Shown: positions 25,198 to 34,273 of the stretch, one piece after another
How the letters are laid out: each line of letters starts with the position of its first letter
How positions within the stretch are numbered: the stretch's first letter is position 1
Origin: Bacillus sp. RAR_GA_16
Lineage (GTDB): Bacteria; Bacillota; Bacilli; Bacillales; Guptibacillaceae
Assembly (NCBI RefSeq): GCF_020165985.1
Contig: NZ_JAIUKZ010000011.1
Span: 1 to 64,000, forward strand
Direction: 5' to 3'
Length of the DNA: 64,000 bases
Notes under the pieces: model-generated
The model's database searches: none
What the model saw: only the letters and a program-made list of their open reading frames with translations
Told to the model about the DNA's origin: nothing
Position numbers and translations under genes: made by a program

Positions 25198-25224
25198 AAA
25201 TCATAGGCGAAGCGCCTATGATTT
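25198..25224 (-). terminator. Intrinsic terminator after the YuiD-like gene
   Basis: Perfect 11-bp stem AAATCATAGGC / GCCTATGATTT with loop GAAGC, followed by TTTTC on the minus strand. Confidence 0.85.
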
Positions 25225-25236
25225 CCTGATTCTCTT

Positions 25237-25704
25237 CTATTTATTCTCAACTTTAGCCGAAATAAAGCCCAAAGTTGCTCCTAAAAGAGCGCCACCTAAA
25301 ACCTCAACTGGCTGATGTCCAAGGAGCTCTTTCAACTCTTTTTCTCTTTCAACGAATTGCATACTTGGGTAATCGCCTGAAATCGTCGCGAGGTTATCTT
25401 CAAGATCGTTTACGAGTGCAGCAATTTCTCCCGTATGGCGCCTAACCCCCTGTGCATCATACATCACGATTACACCAAAAATCGTCGCCAAAGCTGTTTC
25501 CGTGTGACGAGATCCTTTGTTTGAAGCAATGTAAGAAGTAAGGGCCGCAACACCAGCCGAATGCGAACTTGGCATGCCACCGGTCGTCGCTACTTGCTTC
25601 AAATCCCATTCTCCTGTCAATTTTTTATGTGTGAAAACCTTCAATCCTTGAGCGATTGCGATTGCCGATACGGCTGTTAAAATTCCTCTGTTCATTTTTT
25701 GCAT
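25237..25704 (-). CDS. Divergent PAP2 family protein (YuiD-like)
   Basis: A 155-residue membrane protein of the DUF212/YuiD family with the PAP2-like signature GGMPSSHSAGVAALTSY and the second-histidine region YDAQGVRRHTGE, then KELLGHQPVEVLGGALLG. Phosphatase activity on a lipid or small phosphate ester is plausible but unproven. I start at ATG 25704, 9 bases after GTGGAGG. The frame stays open to a TTG at 25830 without any SD, and YuiD proteins are about 158 residues. It lies downstream of the mutS2-like gene, possibly in its operon. Confidence 0.88.
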   Translation of the reverse strand: MQKMNRGILTAVSAIAIAQGLKVFTHKKLTGEWDLKQVATTGGMPSSHSAGVAALTSYIASNKGSRHTETALATIFGVIVMYDAQGVRRHTGEIAALVNDLEDNLATISGDYPSMQFVEREKELKELLGHQPVEVLGGALLGATLGFISAKVENK

Positions 25705-25871
25705 CTCTCTCATCCTCCACTTTGCCATCTTTTCTGCCCGAGCAGAATGTTCTAGTAGTTGCATTACCCTTTTTAACGGCATTTTACGCAAAGAGATTTC
25801 GAATTTAGGAACGGATCGCTTTTCGTTCAAAACGAGATTGCGTTTTCACCCTTACCATCAGACAGGATTCA

Positions 25872-27791
25872 TTACTCTTCATAATCAATTTTCAAACCAT
25901 CCACATGCTTTCGATTCATCAGTTTCTTTTTCTTTCTGTTCTCAACGGTTTCAAAAAGAATGTCGAAATCATAATTCTCAGGGTAAAGCTCGCTTGCTGG
26001 TAAAAGGAGCTTCAACCGCTTCGCATGAATCGTCTCTTTTTTGCCATTTACCATAACAATCACATTCCCAAACTCATCAATCGGTTTATAAACGATTCCT
26101 TTTTCCTCCATAGAAGATATCGCCACGCTGTCTCCAATGGCAAACTGGTTAAAGTACTTTTCAACCTGTACTTTTTGCCGTCGCGGTTGATCGATTTTTT
26201 TACTTGTCACCTGTTGTTCATAGTGCCAATCGCGCTGATCTCGCTTATCGTAAGTTTGCTCCTCCTGATACGTGATTTCATGTGCCCGCTCAATGATAGC
26301 AGGGTGCATGCCAAGCCGAAGGGCAATCGCAAATGCCTGACTTTCACCCGGTATGCCCATGCGAAGCTTATACGTTGGCCGCAAGGATTCCGGATCAAAC
26401 TCCATCGATCCATTTTCAAAATCCGGATGAGCTGATGCAAAATTCTTCATCTCGCTATAGTGCGTCGTGGAAAGGATCGTTGCGCCAAGGCGATTTAATT
26501 GTTCTAAAATGGATACGGCAATACCCATTCCCTCACCAGGATCTGTGCCTGACCCAAGTTCATCTAAAATGACAAGAGCATCAGGGCCCGCATCTTGTAT
26601 AATGGTAATGATATTCGAAATTCGTGAAGAGAAGGTACTTAAGGATTGTTCAATACTCTGACCATCGCCAATATCAACGAGAATGGCACCAAACATGCCA
26701 AACACAGAAGATTCCTCCGCTGGAATGTGTAAGCCACATTGCACCATCATCGCTAGAAGACCAACTGTTTTAATGGCAACGGTTTTTCCTCCTGTATTTG
26801 GTCCTGTAATCACTAACCCTTTATAGCCTTTTCCAAGTTCTAGAGTTAACGGAACAGCTTCTTTCGCTAACAAAGGATGACGACCGTTGCGTAGTTCAAT
26901 CATTGGCTCAGATACTAGCTGAACTTGGCTGCCGTCAATCGCTACACTATATTTTGCTTTGGCAAAAATAAAATCATAGTGCATCATCGTTTCAATGTTA
27001 ATGGAAATTTCCTGCGCATATCGCTCCACTTCCCCAGTTAGCTTACTTAAGATTCTCTGTTCCTCCAAGTATTCGTCAGCTTTTAGCTCGTTTAACTCCA
27101 CTTGAACTTTTCGAACTTCTTCAGGCTCAATATAAACCGTGGAACCACTTGACGATTGGTCATGTACCGTTCCTTTGATTTGTTTACGGTATTCCTTTTT
27201 CACCGCTACAACATAATGTCCGTTACGATCACTAATAATGGTATCCTGAAGAGCTTTTCGTTTCGATGATGAGCGCAGAAGCTGGTTGAGTTTCTCCTTC
27301 ACCCTTTCTTCATAGACAGTCATTTTCTTCCGAATTCTCCCTAACTCTTTACTCGCTACATCATCAATTTCGCCATTTCGTATCGCTCGTTTCAAATCTT
27401 CTTCAAGATCCGTAAGTTCATAAAGAGAATGCACATAGCTTGAAATCGTAGGAGCTAACCACTCTTTCCCCACCATAAACTGTTTCATTTTTCGTCCACT
27501 TTCTATCAAATCAAGTACGGTTGTGAGCTGATCAGGTCGTAATGCAACTCCCTTGTTTAGTTGCTTCATCACTTGAATAATGCCATGAAGGCCATGAAGA
27601 GGAACGCTTGAACTCTTTTGGATAATGGCTTTTGCCTCGGTTGTTTCATTTAATCTGTTTTGCACCACCTGCCTATCATGTGAGGGTTTCATTTTCTGAA
27701 TCTCCTCTTTCGCTTCTTCGGAAAGCGCATAGTGGGCGATCTCGCTCCGAATTTTATCAAATTCAAGTGTTTTCATCGTTTGATCGTTCAA
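25872..27791 (-). CDS. MutS2-family ATPase lacking the Smr domain
   Basis: A 639-residue protein with the MutS2 core: N-terminal coiled-coil lever and clamp regions (to about 300), Walker A GPNTGGKT, Walker B LVILDELGSGTDP and the downstream STTHYSEMK. True MutS2 is about 785 residues and ends in an Smr endonuclease domain. Here the C-terminus ends at residue 639 after a KOW-like beta segment (IGDSVAISSMEEKGIVYK) with no Smr motif. It is therefore a paralog, perhaps acting on branched DNA or collided ribosomes without nuclease activity. ATG 27791 follows GGAGGAG. Confidence 0.88.
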   Translation of the reverse strand: MNDQTMKTLEFDKIRSEIAHYALSEEAKEEIQKMKPSHDRQVVQNRLNETTEAKAIIQKSSSVPLHGLHGIIQVMKQLNKGVALRPDQLTTVLDLIESGRKMKQFMVGKEWLAPTISSYVHSLYELTDLEEDLKRAIRNGEIDDVASKELGRIRKKMTVYEERVKEKLNQLLRSSSKRKALQDTIISDRNGHYVVAVKKEYRKQIKGTVHDQSSSGSTVYIEPEEVRKVQVELNELKADEYLEEQRILSKLTGEVERYAQEISINIETMMHYDFIFAKAKYSVAIDGSQVQLVSEPMIELRNGRHPLLAKEAVPLTLELGKGYKGLVITGPNTGGKTVAIKTVGLLAMMVQCGLHIPAEESSVFGMFGAILVDIGDGQSIEQSLSTFSSRISNIITIIQDAGPDALVILDELGSGTDPGEGMGIAVSILEQLNRLGATILSTTHYSEMKNFASAHPDFENGSMEFDPESLRPTYKLRMGIPGESQAFAIALRLGMHPAIIERAHEITYQEEQTYDKRDQRDWHYEQQVTSKKIDQPRRQKVQVEKYFNQFAIGDSVAISSMEEKGIVYKPIDEFGNVIVMVNGKKETIHAKRLKLLLPASELYPENYDFDILFETVENRKKKKLMNRKHVDGLKIDYEE

Positions 27792-27878
27792 TTTTTTCTC
27801 CTCCTAGATTGTTCTTTGTTTGTCCGATAAAGTGTTCGTTCAATTAACATACATACACACCCTCTCCTCCAACGAAAA

Positions 27879-27918
27879 AAAGAGCTACAAATGAACACAT
27901 GTTCACTCGTAGCTCTTT
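27879..27918 (-). terminator. Strong hairpin upstream of the mutS2-like gene
   Basis: Stem AAAGAGCTAC / GTAGCTCTTT with an inner TGAAC/GTTCA stem and seven T on the minus strand. It lies 88 bases before the mutS2-like start, so it either ends the transcript coming from the SDR gene side or acts as a leader attenuator. Confidence 0.75.
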
Positions 27919-27936
27919 CATAAAAGGGTAGACTTC

Positions 27937-28120
27937 ACCATTCCCATGCTTAAAAAAGCATATAAAAAGCCGCGCACAGGTGCGCAGCTGGAATGGTCGT
28001 CCTCATTCATGAGCTTAATCTGTGTTCTTAACTAATTTGACAGAAGGCATAGTTAAATAAGCATAGTATATATGCGTCTTTAAAAAACCATACTGCCTAT
28101 AAAATTACGTTAGTTAAGAA
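27937..28120. other. Intergenic region with nested inverted repeats, possible structured RNA
   Basis: The 413-base gap between the mutS2-like and SDR genes holds no credible ORF but two nested structures. First, ACCATTCC (27937-27944) pairs with GGAATGGT (27990-27997) and encloses ATGCTT/AAGCAT and AGC-GCGCAC/GTGCGC-GCT hairpins. Second, TTCTTAACTAA (28025-28035) pairs with TTAGTTAAGAA (28110-28120) and encloses AGGCA/TGCCT and GCATA/TATGC. The GC-rich hairpin followed by TTTTTAT on the minus strand could be the SDR terminator. I match it to no known riboswitch, T-box, 6S or SRP RNA. Confidence 0.45.
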
Positions 28121-28204
28121 TCACCGATAACATAAACTTTTCCCCTTTTTCTTTTCAGGTTACATTTATTATAAAGGAGGGCCACCCTTCTTTCAAGCCC
28201 ACAT

Positions 28205-28972
28205 TTAAAACGCGTGAGAAGTTGTCCCACCATCAATGACAAGGTTCTGCCCTGTCGTATAGCTAGAATAAGGGGAAGCGAGATAGAGAACTGCAGGGAT
28301 GATCTCCTCCATCTGACCAATACGATGCATTGGATTACTGTTGTTAATTTTATTCAAAAGAATTGGGTTCTCAAGTGCTTTTTCGTTAAATGGCGTTTTG
28401 ATGAAGCCGGGACTAATCGCATTCACAGTAATACCAAGCGGGGAGAGCTCTTGTGCTAGCTGCTTCGACAATTGGACGACTGCTGCTTTACTTGGACCAT
28501 ATGGGGTGGAGAACGGCAGTCCAACTTCACTAGCCATGGATGCGATGTTAATAACCCGTGATTCCTGTTGCTCTTTTAAATCAGGAAGCACAGCTCTTGT
28601 CATCATGTAAACAGATTTCACATTGGTTTCCATGACGTCATCCCACTCACCAGGTTCCAATTCCTCGATGGATTTCCGCACCGTTTTCCCTGCATTGTTA
28701 ATGAGAATGGTAATTGAACCTAGCTTTTCATGAATTTCCGTTACTAGTTCTTTTATATTCTCTTCCTTTGTGACGTCACAAGAAAATGGAAGAACTTCTC
28801 CACCCGTTTCTTTGCTTATTTCTGTTGCCGTTTCATTCAACACCGCAAACGTTCGTCCTACTAGGGCAACTTTAGCACCAGCTTCAGAGAGAGCATGAGC
28901 CATTGCTTTTCCAATCCCTCTTCCGCCTCCCGTCACGACAGCTACCTTGTTTGATAGATCAAAGTACTTCAT
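28205..28972 (-). CDS. Short-chain dehydrogenase, gluconate-5-dehydrogenase-like
   Basis: A 255-residue classical [21 protein letters not shown] at the N-terminus, NNAG near residue 91, IASMASEVG with the catalytic Ser, YGPSKAA with Tyr/Lys, SPGFIKTPF and the C-terminal VIDGGTTSH. Its overall form (FDL...[12 protein letters not shown]) resembles gluconate 5-dehydrogenase/2-deoxy-D-gluconate dehydrogenase types. No kinase or transporter for sugar acids is adjacent, so the substrate is uncertain. Confidence 0.88.
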   Translation of the reverse strand: MKYFDLSNKVAVVTGGGRGIGKAMAHALSEAGAKVALVGRTFAVLNETATEISKETGGEVLPFSCDVTKEENIKELVTEIHEKLGSITILINNAGKTVRKSIEELEPGEWDDVMETNVKSVYMMTRAVLPDLKEQQESRVINIASMASEVGLPFSTPYGPSKAAVVQLSKQLAQELSPLGITVNAISPGFIKTPFNEKALENPILLNKINNSNPMHRIGQMEEIIPAVLYLASPYSSYTTGQNLVIDGGTTSHAF

Positions 28973-29168
28973 CTTCTATTCCTCCTCTCCTTTCACTACC
29001 ATACAAAAGAAATTTATTATAATCGAACAAAGTGCACTTACCTACATAAGAAAGCGCTATTTTCTATCTTTCGACAATTTCACAAAAAAAATTATTTTGT
29101 ATTATAAAGGTTATTGTGGTAATTTGTTAGAATATTTAGTATTAACATACATAAAGGAGGAGTTCTTA

Positions 29169-30522
29169 TTGGAAGCAGCTTTAAGTAGTATTAGTGGATT
29201 TGTATGGGGGTGGCCTCTGCTCGTCCTGCTCGTTGGAACGGGTATTTACCTCACAATCCGTCTCGGTTTTCTCCAATTCACCATGCTTCCATATGCGTTA
29301 AAGCAAGCGTTCACGAAGAAGCAAGACAAAACATCTGAAGGAGATATCTCTCACTTCCAGGCATTAATGACAGCTCTCGCTGCCACCATCGGGACAGGGA
29401 ATATCGCAGGTGTGGCAACAGCGGTTTTTGTGGGGGGACCTGGTGCCGTTCTTTGGATGTGGATCAGCGCGCTTTTCGGAATGGCTACTAAATATGCAGA
29501 AGCTATTCTGGCAGTTAAATATCGCTCTGTGAACGCAAATGGTGAAATGTCAGGTGGACCGATGTATTACCTTGATAAAGGCCTTAATTTGAAATGGCTC
29601 GGTATGATCTTTGCATTCTTTGGTGCATTTGCAGCGTTTGGTATCGGGAATATGGTTCAATCGAACTCAGTTGCTGACGCAGTGGCTACTTTTGGAATTG
29701 CCCCGTGGATTACAGGACTCGTTCTTATGCTTTTCACTGGAATGGTTATTCTTGGTGGAATTAAAAGCATTGGTAAAGTAACAGCTTACTTCGTTCCTGT
29801 CATGGCCTTATTTTATGTTATCGGAGGGCTAGTCGTTATTTTCATGAACCTTGATCTTGTGCCTGCTGCTGTATCGCTTATTTTTTCAGATGCCTTTACA
29901 GGTGAAGCGGCTGCTGGGGGTGCCATTGGTGCCGTTATTCGCTACGGTGTGGCGCGCGGAGTATTCTCGAATGAAGCTGGACTTGGTTCCGCTCCAATCG
30001 CGGCTGCAGCTGCGAAGACCGATTATCCTGGACGGCAAGCTCTAGTATCAATGACTCAGGTTTTTATTGATACGATTGTTGTTTGTTCCATCACTGGAAT
30101 TGCCCTCGTTATGGGAGATTCTTTACGGAGGCGACTTAAATGGTGCGGCTTTAACTACCGCAACATTTGAAAAGTTCCTTGGCGTTCCCGGCGCACTTAT
30201 TGTGACAATCGGCCTTATTCTTTTTGCTTATTCCACTGTTCTTGGCTGGTCTTACTATGGAGAAAAGTGCTTCTCTTACCTATTTGGAGACGCATCGATC
30301 AAATATTATCGCTTCGTTTTCGTCTTAGCTGTTTTTGTAGGTACAACGTTAAAACTAAACGTTGTTTGGTTACTTGCCGATATCTTCAATGGCTTAATGG
30401 CACTACCAAACTTAATTGGCCTACTTGGTCTGTCAGGGGTTGTCGTTGCTGAAACAAAGCGTTTCTTAGAGAAAGTCAAAGAAGAAAAACGTGAAGCACA
30501 TTCTACGGGCGTATCAAATTAA
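29169..30522 (+). pseudogene. Second AGCS alanine/glycine symporter, frameshifted
   Basis: The N-terminal frame starts at TTG 29169 (7 bases after AAAGGAGGAG) and has [37 protein letters not shown] and [10 protein letters not shown]. It runs out of homology at MGDS near 30120. The next frame continues with [16 protein letters not shown] and ends at 30522. Removing one T in GGAGATTCTTTAC joins them as [11 protein letters not shown], for a protein of about 450 residues, the family length. As written the carrier lacks its last two or three helices. Either a real pseudogene or a one-base insertion error. Confidence 0.88.
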
Positions 30523-30532
30523 AAAGCGTGTA

Positions 30533-30565
30533 AAAAGGTGTCGGGACATCACCCGACACCTTTTC
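30533..30565. terminator. Bidirectional intrinsic terminator
   Basis: Perfect 13-bp stem AAAAGGTGTCGGG / CCCGACACCTTTT between the convergent symporter and ABC genes. Confidence 0.92.
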
Positions 30566-32320
30566 TTATGAGCTTTCTTCCATTTGAAACTGTTGTTGCG
30601 CAAGTTCCTTATAGAGATCGCTTTTCATAAACAATTCTTCATGAGTACCTTGTGCGGATACCCTTCCATTTTCCATAACCAATATTTGATCTGCATGAAC
30701 CACAGTAGACAGACGATGAGCAATGACAATGGTTGTTCGATCTTTCATTAAATTGTTCAAAGCACGTTGGACTTGAACTTCTGACGTACTATCAAGACTC
30801 GACGTCGCTTCGTCTAACAAAAGAATCGAAGGATTTCGTACAATCGCTCGCGCAATGGCTATTCGCTGACGTTGACCACCTGAAAGCTTGATTCCTCTTT
30901 CGCCAATTTCAGTATCAAGTCCATTCGGAAGTTCCTGAATGAAAGGAAGAGCATAGGCTTGTCTAACTGCCGCTTCAATTTCCTGATCTGAAACTTCTTC
31001 TTCTAACCCATACACAATATTCTCTTTAATCGTCCCAGCTATGAGTGGACTCTCCTGGGACACATAGCCGATTTGCTTACGCCAGGACACAAGTGAAAAA
31101 GAAGTGATCTCTTTATCTCCAAGTTTAATTTCCCCCGCTTGTGGGTGATAGAAGCGTTCAATCATAGAAAAAGTCGTTGTTTTTCCGCTACCACTTGGCC
31201 CTACGATCGCTGTAACCTTACCTGGTGGTACTTCAAAAGAAGCTTTTTTCAAAACCATTTCTTTGCCATATGAAAATTCAACATCTCTAAACGATAGCAC
31301 TTGGGCCGGATTCTCCACATCTTCTCCATTTAAACGCTCTTCACTATCATGATCAAGCAAGAATTGGAGTCGTTCAGTTGCGCCCATTGCTTTTTGGATA
31401 GCTGTTAGAAAGCGGGCCATCGAACTAAACGGTATAATGATCTGAAACAAATATAAAAGGAAAGCAACGAGCTCTCCTGCCGTTAGTTCGCCAGTTGACA
31501 CCCGTACGCCTCCATAACCCACTATAATGACGAGCACCCCCATCAATAGCAGTGTCATGAGAGGCATGAGAAGTGCATAGATTTTCGCTTCCTTCATACT
31601 ATAGCTAAAAACATTTTTTATCCCGTTCTTTCCATTTTTCTCTTCCACATTCTCCGCCATAGAGAATTTTACGAGACGAACTTCTGATAACACTTGAGTA
31701 ATCGTAGCAGTGAATTTAGCCGTTTCTTCCTGCAAACCTTTTGATACTTTATACATTCTTTTTCCGATAAACCGGATCCCAATCATCATAATTGGCACCA
31801 CTGCAAGTAAGATCGCTGTTAATTTCCAATCTAAATAAAGTAATATTCCGATTGAACCGACAATGGAGAGGGTACTTGTTAATAAACTAATCAAATGATT
31901 TGATACGAGATCCTTTATCACTCCAGTATCATTCACTATCCGACTTGTCGTATCTCCCACACGATTATGGTCAAAGTATGGAATTTGAAGAGAAAGTACT
32001 TTCTTCATTAATCGCTCTCTTAAGCGAGCGACTACCGTTTCACCTATATATAAAAGCAAATACATGGATAACCCTGAAAAAATCGCTTGAATGATAAACG
32101 CAGCGATTAATAAGGTGATTACCCCTGATGAAAGAGTGCTACCAGAAAGCTGATCCACTAAGTTTTTCGTGAAAAACGGGACAATTAACCCAGCAATTGT
32201 TCCAATCATACTCATCGCAATCGCTACACCTACGAGTGGTTTCGACGGGTTTGTATCTCGGATTAGCTTTGAAAGTCCACGCCAGTTCATCTTTTTTTCT
32301 TGTTCGATTACCTGTGCCAT
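30566..32320 (-). CDS. bmrA: Multidrug ABC exporter, BmrA-like
   Basis: A 584-residue half-transporter: six membrane helices (residues 25-310), then an ATPase with Walker A GPSGSGKTTT, Q-loop YVSQESPL, signature LSGGQRQRIA, Walker B ILLLDEATSSLD and switch His (IAHRLSTV). Length, the LRERLMKKVLSLQIPYFDHN region and SWRKQIGYVSQESPLIAGTIKENI closely resemble B. subtilis BmrA, a homodimeric drug exporter. Single-gene unit with ATG 32320 after AAGGGGGGAT. Confidence 0.9.
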   Translation of the reverse strand: MAQVIEQEKKMNWRGLSKLIRDTNPSKPLVGVAIAMSMIGTIAGLIVPFFTKNLVDQLSGSTLSSGVITLLIAAFIIQAIFSGLSMYLLLYIGETVVARLRERLMKKVLSLQIPYFDHNRVGDTTSRIVNDTGVIKDLVSNHLISLLTSTLSIVGSIGILLYLDWKLTAILLAVVPIMMIGIRFIGKRMYKVSKGLQEETAKFTATITQVLSEVRLVKFSMAENVEEKNGKNGIKNVFSYSMKEAKIYALLMPLMTLLLMGVLVIIVGYGGVRVSTGELTAGELVAFLLYLFQIIIPFSSMARFLTAIQKAMGATERLQFLLDHDSEERLNGEDVENPAQVLSFRDVEFSYGKEMVLKKASFEVPPGKVTAIVGPSGSGKTTTFSMIERFYHPQAGEIKLGDKEITSFSLVSWRKQIGYVSQESPLIAGTIKENIVYGLEEEVSDQEIEAAVRQAYALPFIQELPNGLDTEIGERGIKLSGGQRQRIAIARAIVRNPSILLLDEATSSLDSTSEVQVQRALNNLMKDRTTIVIAHRLSTVVHADQILVMENGRVSAQGTHEELFMKSDLYKELAQQQFQMEESS

Positions 32321-32436
32321 GTGATCCCCCCTTATTCTCTCTTTCTAGTATACCGTCTTCCCCTGAAAAATCATGAATTTGGATTTGTATCTAAATGGAT
32401 CTTTCTTATTTGATGATGGAAGGGTCCCCAATAGAA

Positions 32437-32462
32437 AAAGGAAGGGCCGCTGCCCTTCCTTT
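32437..32462 (-). terminator. Intrinsic terminator after the nitroreductase gene
   Basis: Perfect 11-bp stem AAAGGAAGGGC / GCCCTTCCTTT with CGCT loop, followed by TTTTTCT on the minus strand. Confidence 0.88.
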
Positions 32463-32474
32463 CCGATCTATCAT

Positions 32475-33110
32475 TTAGAAACTTTCTTTTATCACGACGC
32501 GCTCAAGTGGGAAACGAGCGGTTCCATGTGCTTCAACAGCTGCTTTCCCTACAGAAATAAGCATTGTAGGAACATAGCGTGTAGGAATGTTGAATTCTTC
32601 AACAAGTGCAACCGGATTAAACCCACCCATTGCAACCGTGTCATACTCTTTTGCTTTTGCAGCAAGCATTAACTGCATCGCTGCCAATGAACTATTTTTA
32701 ATCGCTTCACTTAACGCAAAACCTTCACGTTCATATGCACCGTTAATTTGACCCACAAGCGTTTCCTTCACAGCATTGTCCATAAAACCTAATTCAACAG
32801 CTTGTCCGTAAATTTCTTCGGCATGTAAGTTAGCTTCCATGTCACCAAGAATAACAATAGTAGCTGAGCTATCCACAATTTGTTGTTGGTTAAAAGCAAT
32901 TGGAAGAAGCTTTTCTTTCTGCTCGTCACTTTCAATGACAAGAAACTTCCAATGTTGAAGATTCCATGAAGAAGGAGCTTCAATTGTTGCATTTAGAATT
33001 TCATTCATCTCTTCTTCGGGAATTTTGACGCCTTTTTCAAACTTTCTAACAGAATGGCGTTCCTTCATCACATCTAAAACACTCTGATTTTCTTGTACAC
33101 TTACAGACAT
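32475..33110 (-). CDS. NAD(P)H nitroreductase family flavoprotein (YdgI-like)
   Basis: A 211-residue FMN enzyme of the nitroreductase fold: ERHSVRKF at residues 17-24 contacts the FMN phosphate, followed by EAPSSWNLQHWKFLVI and a C-terminal GGFNPVALVEEFNI-type active-site region. It probably reduces nitro compounds or quinones. The upstream region carries the 19-bp motif shared by four genes here (33181-33199), so it may belong to a small redox regulon. Confidence 0.9.
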   Translation of the reverse strand: MSVSVQENQSVLDVMKERHSVRKFEKGVKIPEEEMNEILNATIEAPSSWNLQHWKFLVIESDEQKEKLLPIAFNQQQIVDSSATIVILGDMEANLHAEEIYGQAVELGFMDNAVKETLVGQINGAYEREGFALSEAIKNSSLAAMQLMLAAKAKEYDTVAMGGFNPVALVEEFNIPTRYVPTMLISVGKAAVEAHGTARFPLERVVIKESF

Positions 33111-33180
33111 TTCATTTCTCTCCTTTAATCCATTAAGATTCTCTCTCTAAGTTATTTATAAGAACGATTATCATTTATAC

Positions 33181-33199
33181 AGTAACACAAATAATTACA
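33181..33199. promoter_or_regulatory. Shared 19-bp motif, copy 1 (nitroreductase)
   Basis: On the minus strand TGTAA-N9-TTACT, preceded by AAC, lies 71 bp before the nitroreductase start. Three other copies with the same half-site spacing precede the next genes. Confidence 0.5.
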
Positions 33200-33218
33200 G
33201 TTAGGAAACAGAAATTTA

Positions 33219-33716
33219 TTAGCAGTTGTGGCAGTATCTACCCTTCTTGCCATTGTTTTTATTTACCCAGCCTTGAACCCCACTCTTCACCTGTTGTAAG
33301 AGTGAAGGTGCTTTTCGTTCTGGGAAATCAAGCGTTAGTTTAAGCTTAGACAATTCAGCAGTTAACTTGATTGCTAATTCAGGATAAGCTAAATAAAGTG
33401 CACGATAGGATGTTTGATCTAATTGAATGAGCTCAACATCAGTTACCGTTTTAGCATACAAATTTTGATGTACAAAAATCGAGCGGTTTCCTAAAACATC
33501 TTGGGCCGTAAGAACGGCAAGCGGTTCTTCCATATTATCAGCGTGATAAATGGCGATGCTTCCACTTTTAATAATGTAAACGTCACGATTCGTATGCTCT
33601 GGTTTTATCAAAAATCTACCTTTGTTACGCTTAATTAGCTGACCAGATCTTTCTAATCGATTCCAATCTTTCATATTAAACTTACTTTCGTTTTTTGCCA
33701 CCAGACTAGTACTCAT
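33219..33716 (-). CDS. Stand-alone cyclic-nucleotide-binding-fold protein with C-terminal CHNC
   Basis: A 165-residue protein with a CRP/FNR-type beta-barrel (KGRFLIKPEHTNRDVYIIKSGSIAIYH, VLGNRSIFVHQNLYAKTVTDVELIQLD) and the connecting helix. It lacks the C-terminal helix-turn-helix, so it is not a conventional DNA-binding CRP/FNR protein. The PGE-R-A phosphate cassette for cAMP is not preserved. The last residues YCHNC hold a Cys-x-x-Cys pair that could bind metal or be redox active. SD GGGGGTGAG precedes ATG 33716, with copy 2 of the shared motif just upstream. Function unknown. Confidence 0.75.
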   Translation of the reverse strand: MSTSLVAKNESKFNMKDWNRLERSGQLIKRNKGRFLIKPEHTNRDVYIIKSGSIAIYHADNMEEPLAVLTAQDVLGNRSIFVHQNLYAKTVTDVELIQLDQTSYRALYLAYPELAIKLTAELSKLKLTLDFPERKAPSLLQQVKSGVQGWVNKNNGKKGRYCHNC

Positions 33717-33740
33717 GTCTGCTCACCCCCAATAGGTTAT

Positions 33741-33759
33741 TGAAATATTTTTTATTACA
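33741..33759. promoter_or_regulatory. Shared 19-bp motif, copy 2 (cNMP-fold gene)
   Basis: TGTAA-N9-TTTCA on the minus strand, preceded by CTAAC, 25 bp before the start codon. Confidence 0.45.
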
Positions 33760-33786
33760 GTTAGAACATAAAACAAAAACAATCAA

Positions 33787-34203
33787 TTACAATTGTTTTT
33801 GCTTCAGGCTTTGAATAATATCACGGATTGTATATTGTTTCAAGAATGCTGTTAAGTGATTCTCAGCATCTGTAAAAATATCGCCAAGTACATTCGCTAA
33901 GTTCGCTCCAACCAGGCAATACTGGTTTGAATCAGGACACCTAGGTTGAAGTGCGCCAATAGACGTGAGGTTATAGATCTTATCAAGCGTTACTTCTTCC
34001 ACCTGGCAAGATAACGTAAAACCGCCACCGGCCCCTTCTTTTGATACGATATAACCGTTTTTCTTGAGTAAACTAAGAATTTTCCTCATACGAACGGGAT
34101 GGACCGAAGCACTTCCGGCAAGATAATCACTTGTTGCCATCTGTCCTGGCTTAATCGCAAGCAAAGCCAGACTGTGTACGGCGAGAGTAAAATCACTATT
34201 CAA
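33787..34203 (-). CDS. Rrf2 family transcriptional regulator
   Basis: A 138-residue Rrf2 protein: N-terminal winged HTH (LAVHSLALLAI, ATSDYLAGSASVHPVRMRKILSLLKKNGYI) with wing KEGAGGGFTLS, then a dimerisation helix. Two cysteines (CPDSNQYC, residues 89 and 96) sit where IscR/NsrR-type members place cluster ligands, but the usual third Cys spacing is not kept, so cluster or thiol sensing is only possible. It resembles the YwnA branch. Surrounded by flavin and redox genes that share one upstream motif, it is the best local candidate for their regulator. Confidence 0.9.
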   Translation of the reverse strand: MNSDFTLAVHSLALLAIKPGQMATSDYLAGSASVHPVRMRKILSLLKKNGYIVSKEGAGGGFTLSCQVEEVTLDKIYNLTSIGALQPRCPDSNQYCLVGANLANVLGDIFTDAENHLTAFLKQYTIRDIIQSLKQKQL

Positions 34204-34273
34204 TTGCAGCGCCTCCCAACACTTTCTTCCACTTCCATCCTATCGTATTTCTTTTATTGCTGGCAAGAAAATT

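Noticed and set aside
28114-28320. 68-codon minus-strand ORF
   Set aside because: Mostly a shadow of the SDR gene in another frame and no SD.
29045-29065. cre site upstream of the second alanine symporter
   Set aside because: AAGAAAGCGCTATTT differs from the consensus at two fixed positions.
33111-33180. Fur box before the nitroreductase at 32475
   Set aside because: CGATTATCATTT matches only one half of the Fur palindrome.
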